A stretch of DNA of 64,000 nucleotides from Enoplolaimus lenunculus (lineage: Eukaryota; Nematoda; Enoplea; Enoplida; Thoracostomopsidae). The notes below the pieces were generated by a model. That model did not search any database. It was not told where the DNA came from and saw only the letters and a program-made list of their open reading frames with translations. Where the stretch lies: assembly GCA_030248215.1 (NCBI GenBank), contig JASANG010003044.1:62001-126000 (forward strand), written 5' to 3'. Of the stretch, positions 10,648-23,100 are shown piece by piece (position 1 is the first letter of the stretch; every line of letters starts with the position of its first letter). A program made the position numbers and the translations under genes.

Positions 10648-11162
10648 GTAAGTGATTAGAAATTGCAAATACGCAAATACAATAAAGGGTAAACTGCAAA
10701 TTTGCTTCAGTGAAACAAAGTCTGTCTCATAAAGTCATCGGCAAAAACCAAAGATTGCGTTGGAAGCTTCACTTAACCGATTTCACACATTTTTTACTAC
10801 GCATCAAAGGATGCCGCCGTTTTGCAGTTTTTACCGTAATTTGCCAAAAATCACACCAAACAGGTTACGTTTTTACTGAATCTCGTAGATTTTGCTGAAT
10901 TCATTTTGCATTGCAAGTAAAATATCGCCTTGCTCTAATTCAAACAAAAGTAATTGTTTAATTTAACATTTGAAGATTTATTGCTGTTTCAACCTTCATG
11001 ATGAAAAGCTTTAAGAGACATAGCTAAAGTTTAAACCGTACGGGGTTATTTAATGTTGCTACTCATCTTGCTTATTGCAACTTATTGCTATCACAAATTC
11101 AGTACGTTCATTGATAAACAAACCAGTAAGGCTTTGTGTTGATCGCTTGAAAATTACTAATT

Positions 11163-14100
11163 TTATTCATCAGAACTTGGTGCTACTTTCATTTCGTGCA
11201 TGACAATATTTCGTTGAAGGGGTTCAAAAAATTTATGACCCCCGCGTTCATAACGAAAACGATATTTGGCCGCTGGTTTATCGGTAGGAGTCAGTTCAGC
11301 AGCCGGACACGGACCTATATTGAAACGAACTGCGTCAAAATCACGTCTGTACCCTGTATCGAATATCATCACACCCTCCGGTTTTAATGATGAGGCAAAT
11401 GCAGAATAGCCGAGCCCTCGTGTTTCAGAGCGTTCGTCTGCAACTTTGCGAAACGTTGTTTTAGTCACTTCTTCCTTGGACGTTTGAGCATTTGTTTTAC
11501 TTGATTGCCCTGAAGGCCCTGCGCCGGTGCCTGCTTCTGAATCGCGCCCAACGTAAGCTTCTGTTTCGTGACTTCTGACCAGAAATTCGCCATACGGCCC
11601 CTTAGACCCAACAATGACTAAGTTTGGGTGATCTTGAGGAATTCTAATATCGTAGCGTAGTGCGTCAGTTGGCACGTGAGAATAGTCTGAACGTGAAACT
11701 GATTCAAATTGCATTGGTACGTAGGATTCAGTGGAATACAACGAAGTATACGGTGCGTGATACCATGGCGGCCCAACAGCCTGCAAAATAACATTTAATT
11801 GCGTTAATACAACCGAACATTTACTAAACTTTAAATTAATTTATTAAGTTGAAATGTAGTAGCGTCTTTTTGAAAAGCTAAACCTAATCCGAGGACCCAC
11901 ATTCTCAAATGGATATGATCAAACACATGAGTTACGCATCAAAAAGTTCGTGCAAAAGTAGGTCATATCAAATGCGCTAAATGTTATAATTTGAATGCTT
12001 ACCATTCGCTGGTTTGCAGGATACAAAACCTATCATCAACTGCTGATAATACAAGCAGATGATTGAATCCGTAATTTTCCGATAAATTATAAATCTGGCC
12101 TTGCTCCGACACACAAAAATTTTTGGTGCACGATTACTAAGTATATGGTTGGCTGCCAAAACGAGCCAAATGCATTCAAATATTAGGAAAGTTTTATTAG
12201 AGTAGCGGTGGCATGAAATTTTAAACTGTAGCATTGCACTTAAAAATTTGCAAAAATTCTTTTTTATTATTAATTGCAGAATCAGCAGTCTGGATCAATT
12301 ATATCTATAAAAAGCACTCTTACTGTATGTGACATCTGTGAGATGCCGCAGCACTCGTACTGTTCTGGTTTGACGGGTGGACTCCAGTTTAGCTGTGATG
12401 GCTGGATACCGGTATGGTTTGAACTGTACGTTGTCGTAAAGTACATTGGACCTTGATGCTCAACTGGAAAGTTATCTTGAGGAATGTGTGGAATACATCT
12501 ACCGGTTTGATAGGACTCAATTAACACTCCATTACCGATCGGATACGATGGCCGTTGTCTTACAAAGTTAGCGATGTCGCCATCCGATAAGTAACGGTCA
12601 GAATGGTCAATCAAAGCAGTTTCTGCCTCCAACAGCAAATCAGGAATTGGTTTATCACTTATTTTTGGTTCTTTACCATTTCTGTGATGAACTTGGTTAA
12701 CTGTTGCACCGTGTCCGCTATGATATGCCTCCTGTGGTACAGTCGTTGCGGAAAATTCTTCTGGCTTTAGATCATCTTGAGGTCGGTGAGCAGGGTACCG
12801 TTCGCCTTTTACGACCGTTTTTATAACTGGATCTGCTGCAAAAGCACCTTCTAATCGTAGATTATCTTGAGGTCGCTGTATTTCGTATCTGTCACCTTTG
12901 CCAGTATGGTAATCAGTTTGAGCAACAGGGTCAGTTTGAAATTGACCTTCAGCTTTCAGATTATCGCGCGGCTTTTGGGTTTCGTATCGGTCACCTTTTC
13001 CGCCTCTGTATTCTGCCTGGTTAACCGTTACATCAGTGAACTTGCCTTCAGGTCTTAAATGATCGCTTGGTTTAACTATATCATATCGTTCACCTTTTCC
13101 ACCGTGATAATCTGATCGTGCAACTGTGTCTGACACAAACTGGCCTTCCTGTTTCAAATTGTCGCTCGTTCTTTTCACGTCATATCTTTCACCTTTTCCA
13201 ATATAATATGCTTCCTGTGAAACTGTTTCTGAAGTAAACTCCCCAGCCAGTTTTAGGTTATCTTGAGGTCGCTGAACATCGTACCGCTCACCTCTTCCAC
13301 CTTTGTAATCAGTGTTGGACACGGTTTGAGCTGAGATCGTTCCTTCTGTTTTAAGATTGTCAGTTGGTTTCATAACGTCAAAACGCTCGCCCTTACCTCC
13401 GTAGAAAACGGTTCTTGCAACGGTGTCAGCAGAAAAATCACCTTCTAATCGTAGATTATCTTGAGGTCGCTGTATTTCGTATCTGTCACCTTTGCCAGTA
13501 TGGTAATCAGTTTGAGCAACAGTGTCAGTTTGAAATTGACCTTCAGCTTTCAGATTATCGCGCGGTCTTTGGGTTTCACATCGGTCACCTTTTCCGCCTA
13601 TGTATTCTGTCTGGTTAACCGTTGCATCAGTGAGCTTGCCTTCAGGCCTTAAATGATCGCTTGGTTTCACTACATCATATCGTTCACCTTTTCCACCGTG
13701 ATAATCTGATCGTGCAACTGTGTCTGACACAAACTGGCCTTCCTGTTTCAAACTGTCGCTCGGTCTTTTCACGTCATATCTTTCACCTTTTCCAATATAA
13801 TACGCTTCCTGTGAAACTGTTTCTGAAGTAAACTCCCCAGCAAGTTTTAGGTTATCTTGAGGTCGCTGAACATCGTACCGCTCACCTCTTCCACCTTTGT
13901 AATCAGTGTTGGACACGGTTTGAGCTGAGATCGTTCCTTCTGTTTTAAGATTGTCAGTTGGTTTCATAACGTCAAAACGCTCGCCCTTACCTCCGTAGAA
14001 AGCGGTTCTTGCAACGGTGTCAGCAGAAAAATCACCTTCTAATCGTAGATTATCTTGAGGTCGATGTATTTCGTATCTGTCACCTTTGCCAGTATGGTAA

Positions 14101-17100
14101 TCAGTTTGAGCAACAGTGTCAGTTTGAAATTGACCTTCAGCTTTCAGATTATCGCGCGGTCTTTGGGTTTCATATCGGTCACCTTTTCCGCCTCTGTATT
14201 CTGTCTGGTTAACCGCTGCATCAGTGAGATTGCCTTCCGGCCTTAAATGATCGCTTGGTTTCACTACATCATATCGTTCACCTTTTCCACCGTGATAATC
14301 TGATCGTGCAACTGTGTCTAACACAAACTGGCCTTCCTGTTTCAAATTGTCGCTCGGTCTTTTCACGTCATATCTTTCACCTTTTCCAGTATAATACGCT
14401 TCCTGTGAAACTGTTTCTGAAGTAAACTCCCCAGCAAGTTTTAGGTTATCTTGAGGTCGCTGAACATCGTACCGCTCACCTCTTCCACCTTTGTAATCAG
14501 TGTTGGACACGGTTTGAGCTGAGATCGTGCCTTCTGTTTTAAGATTGTCAGTTGGTTTCATAACGTCAAAACGCTCGCCCTTACCTCCGTAGAAAGCGGT
14601 TCTTGCAACGGTGTCAGCAGAAAAATCACCTTCTAATCGTAGATTATCTTGAGGCCGATGTATTTCGTATCTGTCACCTTTGCCAGTATGGTAATCAGTC
14701 TGAGCAACAGTGTCAGTTTGAAATTGACCTTCAGCTTTCAGATTATCGCGCGGTCTTTGGGTTTCATATCGGTCACCTTTTCCGCCTCTGTATTCTGTCT
14801 GGTTAACCGTTGCATCAGTGAGATTGCCTTCCGGCCTTAAATGATCGCTTGGTTTCACTACATCATATCGTTCACCTTTTCCACCGTGATAATCTGATCG
14901 TGCAACTGTGTCTGACACAAACTGGCCTTCCTGTTTCAAATTGTCGCTCGGTCTTTTCACGTCATATCTTTCACCTTTTCCAATATAATACGCTTCCTGT
15001 GAAACTGTTTGTGAAGTAAACTCCCCAGCAAGTTTTAGGTTATCTTGAGGTCGCTGAACATCGTACCGCTCACCTCTTCCACCTTTGTAATCAGTGTTGG
15101 ACACGGTTTGAGCTGAGACCGTTCCTTCTGTTTTAAGATTGTCAGTTGGTTTCATAACGTCAAAACGCTCGCCCTTACCTCCGTAGAAAGCGGTTCTTGC
15201 AACGGTGTCAGCAGAAAAATCACCTTCTAATCGTAGATTATCTTGAGGTCGATGTATTTCGTATCTGTCACCTTTGCCAGTATGGTAATCAGTTTGAGCA
15301 ACAGTGTCAGTTTGAAATTGACCTTCAGCTTTCAGATTATCGCGCGGTCTTTGGGTTTCATATCGGTCACCTTTTCCGCCTCTGTATTCTGTCTGGTTAA
15401 CCGTTGCATCAGTGAGATTGCCTTCCGGCCTTAAATGATCGCTTGGTTTCACTACATCATATCGTTCACCTTTTCCACCGTGATAATCTGATCGTGCAAC
15501 TGTGTCTGACACAAACTGGCCTTCCTGTTTCAAATTGTCGCTCGGTCTTTTCACGTCATATCTTTCACCTTTTCCAGTATAATACGCTTCCTGTGAAACT
15601 GTTTCTGAAGTAAACTCCCCAGCAAGTTTTAGGTTATCTTGAGGTCGCTGAACATCGTACCGCTCACCTCTTCCACCTTTGTAATCAGTGTTGGACACGG
15701 TTTGAGCTGAGATCGTGCCTTCTGTTTTAAGATTGTCAGTTGGTTTCATAACGTCAAAACGCTCGCCCTTACCTCCGTAGAAAGCGGTTCTTGCAACGGT
15801 GTCAGCAGAAAAATCACCTTCTAATCGTAGATTATCTTGAGGCCGATGTATTTCGTATCTGTCACCTTTGCCAGTATGGTAATCAGTCTGAGCAACAGTG
15901 TCAGTTTGAAATTGACCTTCAGCTTTCAGATTATCGCGCGGTCTTTGGGTTTCATATCGGTCACCTTTTCCGCCTCTGTATTCTGTCTGGTTAACCGTTG
16001 CATCAGTGAGATTGCCTTCCGGCCTTAAATGATCGCTTGGTTTCACTACATCATATCGTTCACCTTTTCCACCGTGATAATCTGATCGTGCAACTGTGTC
16101 TGACACAAACTGGCCTTCCTGTTTCAAATTGTCGCTCGGTCTTTTCACGTCATATCTTTCACCTTTTCCAATATAATACGCTTCCTGTGAAACTGTTTCT
16201 GAAGTAAACTCCCCAGCAAGTTTTAGGTTATCTTGAGGTCGCTGAACATCGTACCGCTCACCTCTTCCACCTTTGTAATCAGTGTTGGACACGGTTTGAG
16301 CTGAGATCGTTCCTTCTGTTTTAAGATTGTCAGTTGGTTTCATAACGTCAAAACGCTCGCCCTTACCTCCGTAGAAAGCGGTTCTTGCAACGGTGTCAGC
16401 AGAAAAATCACCTTCTAATCGTAGATTATCTTGAGGTCGATGTATTTCGTATCTGTCACCTTTGCCAGTATGGTAATCAGTTTGAGCAACAGTGGCAGTT
16501 TGAAATTCACCTTCAGCTTTCAGATTATCGCGCGGTCTTTGGGTTTCATATCGGTCACCTTTTCCGCCTCTGTATTCTGTTTGGTTAACCGTTGCATCAG
16601 TGAGATTGCCTTCCGGCCTTAAATGATCGCTTGGTTTCACTACATCATATCGTTCACCTTTTCCACCGTGATAATCTGATCGTGCAACTGTGTCTGACAC
16701 AAACTGGCCTTCCTGTTTCAAATTGTCGCTCGGTCTTTTCACGTCATATCTTTCACCTTTTCCAGTATAATACGCTTGCTGTGAAACTGTTTCTGAAGTA
16801 AACTCCCCAGCAAGTTTTAGGTTATCTTGAGGTCGCTGAACATCGTACCGCTCACCTCTTCCACCTTTGTAATCAGTGTTGGACACGGTTTGAGCTGAGA
16901 TCGTGCCTTCTGTTTTAAGATTGTCAGTTGGTTTCATAACGTCAAAACGCTCGCCCTTACCTCCGTAGAAAGCGGTTCTTGCAACGGTGTCAGCAGAAAA
17001 ATCACCTTCTAATCGTAGATTATCTTGAGGCAAATGTTTTTCGTATCTGTCACCTTTGCCAGTATGGTAATCAGTCTGAGCAACAGTGTCAGTTTGAAAT

Positions 17101-20100
17101 TGACCTTCAGCTTTCAGATTATCGCGCGGTCTTTGGGTTTCATATCGGTCACCTTTTCCGCCTCTGTATTCTGTCTGGTTAACCGTTGCATCAGTGAGAT
17201 TGCCTTCCGGCCTTAAATGATCGCTTGGTTTCACTACATCATATCGTTCACCTTTTCCACCGTGATAATCTGATCGTGCAACTGTGTCTGACACAAACTG
17301 GCCTTCCTGTTTCAAATTGTCGCTCGGTCTTTTCACGTCATATCTTTCACCTTTTCCAATATAATACGCTTCCTGTGAAACTGTTTCTGAAGTAAACTTC
17401 CCAGCAAGTTTTAGGTTATCTTGAGGTCGCTGAACATCGTACCGCTCACCTCTTCCACCTTTGTAATCAGTGTTGGACACGGTTTGAGCTGAGATCGTTC
17501 CTTCTATTTTAAGATTGTCAGTTGGTTTCATAACGTCAAAACGCTCGCCCTTACCTCCGTAGAAAGCGGTTCTTGCAACGGTGTCAGCAGAAAAATCACC
17601 TTCTAATCGTAGATTATCTTGAGGTCGATGTATTTCGTATCTGTCACCTTTGCCAGTATGGTAATCAGTTTGAGCAACAGTGTCAGTTTGAAATTGACCT
17701 TCAGCTTTCAGATTATCGCGCGGTCTTTGGGTTTCATATCGGTCACCTTTTCCGCCTCTGTATTCTGTTTGGTTAACCGTTGCATCAGTGAGATTGCCTT
17801 CCGGCCTTAAATGATCGCTTGGTTTCACTACATCATATCGTTCACCTTTTCCACCGTGATAATCTGATCGTGCAACTGTGTCTGACACAAACTGGCCTTC
17901 CTGTTTCAAATTGTCGCTCGGTCTTTTCACGTCATATCTTTCACCTTTTCCAGTATAATACGCTTCCTGTGAAACTGTTTCTGAAGTAAACTCCCCAGCA
18001 AGTTTTAGGTTATCTTGAGGTCGCTGAACATCGTACCGCTCACCTCTTCCACCTTTGTAATCAGTGTTGGACACGGTTTGAGCTGAGATCGTGCCTTCTG
18101 TTTTAAGATTGTCAGTTGGTTTCATAACGTCAAAACGCTCGCCCTTACCTCCGTAGAAAGCGGTTCTTGCAACGGTGTCAGCAGAAAAAACACCTTCTAA
18201 TCGTAGATTATCTTGAGGCCGATGTATTTCGTATCTGTCACCTTTGCCAGTATGGTAATCAGTTTGAGCAACAGTGTCAGTTTGAACTTGACCTTCAGCT
18301 TTCAGATTATCGCGCGGTCTTTGGGTTTCATATCGGTCACCTTTTCCGCCTCTGTATTCTGTCTGGTTAACCGTTGCATCAGTGAGCTTGCCTTCAGGCC
18401 TTAAATGATCGCTTGGTTTCACTACATCATATCGTTCACCTTTTCCACCGTGATAATCTGATCGTGCAACTGTGTCTGACACAAACTGGCCTTCCTGTTT
18501 CAAATTGTCGCTCGGTCTTTTCACGTCATATCTTTCACCTTTTCCAGTATAATATGCTTCCTGTGAAACTGTTTCTGAAGTAAACTCCCCAGCCAGTTTT
18601 AGGTTATCTTGAGGTCGGTGAACATCGTACCGCTCACCTCTTCCACCTTTGTAATCAGTGTTGGACACGGTTTGAGCTGAGATCGTTCCTTCTGTTTTAA
18701 TATTGTCAGTTGGTTTCATAACGTCAAAACGCTCGCCCTTACCTCCGTAGAAAGCGGTTCTTGCAACGGTGTCAGCAGAAAAATCACCTTCTAATCGTAG
18801 ATTATCTTGAGGTCGCTGTATTTCGTATCTGTCACCTTTGCCAATATGGTATTCACTTTGGGCAACAGTGTCAGTTTGAAATTGACCTTCAGCTTTCAGA
18901 TTATCGCGCGGTCTTTGGGTTTCATATCGGTCACCTTTTCCGCCTCTGTATTCTGTCTGGTTAACCGTTGCATCAGTGAGCTTGCCTTCAGGCCTTAAAT
19001 GATCGCTTGGTTTCACTACATCATATCGTTCACCTTTTCCACCGTGATAATCTGATCGTGCAACTGTGTCTGACACAAACTGGCCTTCCTGTTTCAAATT
19101 GTCGCTCGGTCTTTTCACGTCATATCTTTCACCTTTTCCAGTATAATATGCTTCCTGTGAAACTGTTTCTGAAGTAAACTTCCCAGCCAGTTTTAGGTTA
19201 TCTTGAGGTCGGTGAACATCGTACCGCTCACCTCTTCCACCTTTGTAATCAGTGTTGGACACGGTTTGAGCTGAGATCGTTCCTTCTGTTTTAATATTGT
19301 CAGTTGGTTTCATAACGTCAAAACGCTCGCCCTTACCTCCGTAGAAAGCGGTTCTTGCAACGGTGTCAGCAGTAAAATCACCTTCTAATCGTAGATTATC
19401 TTGAGGTCGCTGTATTTCGTATCTGTCACCTTTGCCAATATGGTATTCACTTTGGGCAACAGTGTCAGTTTCAAATTGACCTTCAGCTTTCAGATTATCG
19501 CGCGGTCTTTGGGTTTCATATCGGTCACCTTTTCCGCCTCTGTATTCTGTCTGGTTAACCGTTGCATCAGTGAGCTTGCCTTCAGGCCTTAAATGATCGC
19601 TTGGTTTCACTACATCATATCGTTCACCTTTTCCACCGTGATAATCTGATCGTGCAACTGTGTCTGACACAAACTGGCCTTCCTGTTTTAAATTGTCGCT
19701 CGGTCTTTTCACGTCATATCTTTCACCTTTTCCAGTATAATACGCTTCCTGTGAAACTGTTTCTGAAGTAAACTCCCCAGCCAGTTTTAGGTTATCTTGA
19801 GGTCGGTGAACATCGTACCGCTCACCTCTTCCACCTTTGTAATCAGTGTTGGACACGGTTTGAGCTGAGATCGTTCCTTCTGTTTTAATATTGTCAGTTG
19901 GTTTCATAACGTCAAAACGCTCGCCCTCACCTCCGTAGAAAGCGGTTCTTGCAACGGTGTCAGCAGAAAAATCACCTTCTAATCGTAGATTATCTTGAGG
20001 TCGCTGTATTTCGTATCTGTCACCTTTGCCAATATGGTATTCACTTTGGGCAACAGTGTCAGTTTGAAATTGACCTTTAGCTTTCAGATTATCGCGCGGT

Positions 20101-23100
20101 CTTTGGGTTTCATATCGGTCACCTTTTCCGCCTCTGTATTCTGTCTGGTTAATCGTTGCATCAGTGAGCTTGCCTTCAGGCCTTAAATGATCGCTTGGTT
20201 TCACTACATCATATCGTTCACCTTTTCCACCGTGATAATCTGATCGTGCAACTGTGTCTGGCACAAACTGGCCTTCCTGTTTCAAATTGTCACTCGGTCT
20301 TTTCACGTCATATCTTTCACCTTTTCCAGTATAATATGCTTCCTGTGAAACTGTTTCTGAAGTAAACTCCCCAGCCAGTTTTAGGTTATCTTGAGGTCGC
20401 TGAACATCGTACCGCTCACCTCTTCCACCTTTGTAATCAGTGTTGGACACGGTTTGAGCTGAGATTGTTCCTTCTGTTTTAAGATTGTCAGTTGGTTTCA
20501 TAACGTCAAAACGCTCGCCCTTACCTCCGTAGAACGCGGTTCTTGCAACGGTGTCAGCAGAAAAATCACCTTCTAATCGTAGATTATCTTGAGGTCGATG
20601 TATTTCGTATCTGTCACCTTTGCCAGTATGGTAATCAGTTTGAGCAACAGTGTCAGTTTGAAATTGACCTTCAGCTTTCAGATTATCGCGCGGTCTTTGG
20701 GTTTCATATCGGTCACCTTTTCCGCCTCTGTATTCTGTCTGGTTAACCGTTGCATCAGTGAGCTTGCCTTCAGGCCTTAAATGATCGCTTGGTTTCACTA
20801 CATCATATCGTTCACCTTTTCCACCGTGATAATCTGATCGTGCAACTGTGTCTGACACAAACTGGCCTTCCTGTTTCAAATTGTCACTCGGTTTTTGCAC
20901 GTCATATCTTTCACCTTTTCCAGTATAATATGCTTCCTGTGAAACTGTTTCTGAAGTAAACTCCCCAGCCAGTTTTAGGTTATCTTGAGGTCGCTGAACA
21001 TCGTACCGCTCACCTCTTCCACCTTTGTAATCAGTGTTGGACACGGTTTGAGCTGAGATTGTTCCTTCTATTTTAAGATTGTCAGTTGGTTTCATAACGT
21101 CAAAACGCTCGCCCTTACCTCCGTAGAACGCGGTTCTTGCAACGGTGTCAGCAGAAAAATCACCTTCTAATCGTAGATTATCTTGAGGTCGATGTATTTC
21201 GTATCTGTCACCTTTGCCAGTATGGTAATCAGTTTGAGCAACAGTGTCAGTTTGAAATTGACCTTCAGCTTTCAGATTATCGCGCGGTCTTTGGGTTTCA
21301 TATCGGTCACCTTTTCCGCCTCTGTATTCTGTCTGGTTAACCGTTGCATCAGTGAGCTTGCCTTCAGGCCTTAAATGATCGCTTGGTTTCACTACATCAT
21401 ATCGTTCACCTTTTCCACCGTGATAATCTGATCGTGCAACTGTGTCTGACACAAACTGGCCTTCCTGTTTCAAATTGTCACTCGGTCTTTTCACGTCATA
21501 TCTTTCACCTTTTGCAGTATAATATGCTTCCTGTGAAACTGTTTCTGAAGTAAACTCCCCAGCCAGTTTTAGGTTATCTTGAGGTCGCTGAACATCGTAC
21601 CGCTCACCTCTTCCACCTTTGTAATCAGTGTTGGACACGGTTTGAGCTGAGATCGTTCCTTCTGTTTTAATATTGTCAGTTGGTTTCATAACGTCAAAAC
21701 GCTCGCCCTTACCTCCGTAGAAAGCGGTTCTTGCAACGGTGTCAGCAGAAAAATCACCTTCTAATCGTAGATTATCTTGAGGTCGCTGTATTTCGTATCT
21801 GTCACCTTTGCCAATATGGTATTCACTTTGGGCAACAGTGTCAGTTTGAAATTGACCTTCAGCTTTCAGATTATCGCGGGGTCTTTGGGTTTCATATCGG
21901 TCACCTTTTCCGCCTCTGTATTCTGTCTGGTTAACCGTAGCATCACTGAGCTTGCCTTCAGGCCTTAAATGATCGCTTGGTTTCACTACATCATATCGTT
22001 CACCTTTTCCACCGTGATAATCTGATCGTGCAATTGTGTCTGACACAAACTGGCCTTCCTGTTTCAAATTGTCGCTAGGTCTTTTCACGTCATATCTTTC
22101 ACCTTTTCCAGTATAATGCGCTTCCTGTGAAACTGTTGCTGAAGTAAACTCCCCAGCCAGTTTTAGGTTATCTTGAGGTCGCTGAACATCGTACCGCTTA
22201 CCTCTTCCACCTTTGTAATCAGTGTTGGACACGGTTTGAGCTGAGATCGTTCCTTCTGTTTTAAGATTGTCAGATGGTTTCATGACGGCAAAACGTTCAC
22301 CTTTACCTCCGTAGAAAGCTGTTCTTGCAACGGTGTCGGCAAAAAAATCACCTTGTAGTCGTAGATTATCTTGAAGCCGCTGTATTTCGTATCTGTCACC
22401 TTTGAAAGAATTGTAATCAGTTTGAGCAACAGTATCAGTTTGAAGTTGACCTTCAGCTTTTACATTATCGCGGGGCCTCTGGGTTTCATATCGGTCACCT
22501 TTTCCGCCTCTGTATTCTGTCTGGTTGATAGTTGCATCAGTGAGTTTGCCTTCAGGCCTTAAATGATCGCTTGGTTTCACTACATCATATCGTTCACCTT
22601 TTCCACCGTGATAATCTGATCGTGCAACAGTGTTTGACACAAACTGACCTTCCTGTTTCAAATTGTCGCTCGGTCTTTTCACGTCATATCTTTCACCTTT
22701 TCCAGTATAATACGCTTCCTGTGAAACTGTTTCTGAAGGAAACTCTCCAGCCAGTTTTAGGTTATCTTGAGGTCGCTGAACATCGTACCGGTCACCTCTT
22801 CCACCTTTGTAATCAGTGTTGGACACGGTTTGAGCTGAGAGAGTTCCTTCAGTTCTAAGATTGTCACTTGGTTTCCTTACCTCAAAGCGTTCACCCTTAC
22901 CTCCTTGGAAAGTGGTTCTTGCAACCGTGTCTGCAGAAAAATCACCTTGAAGTCGCAGATTGTCTTGTGGCCGCTGTATTTTGTACCTGTCTCCTTTACC
23001 AGGGTGGTAATCATCTTGACCAACAATGTCAGCCTGAAACTGGCCTTCAGTCTTTAGATTATTGCGAGGCCTTTGGATTTCATATCGATCACCTTTTGCG

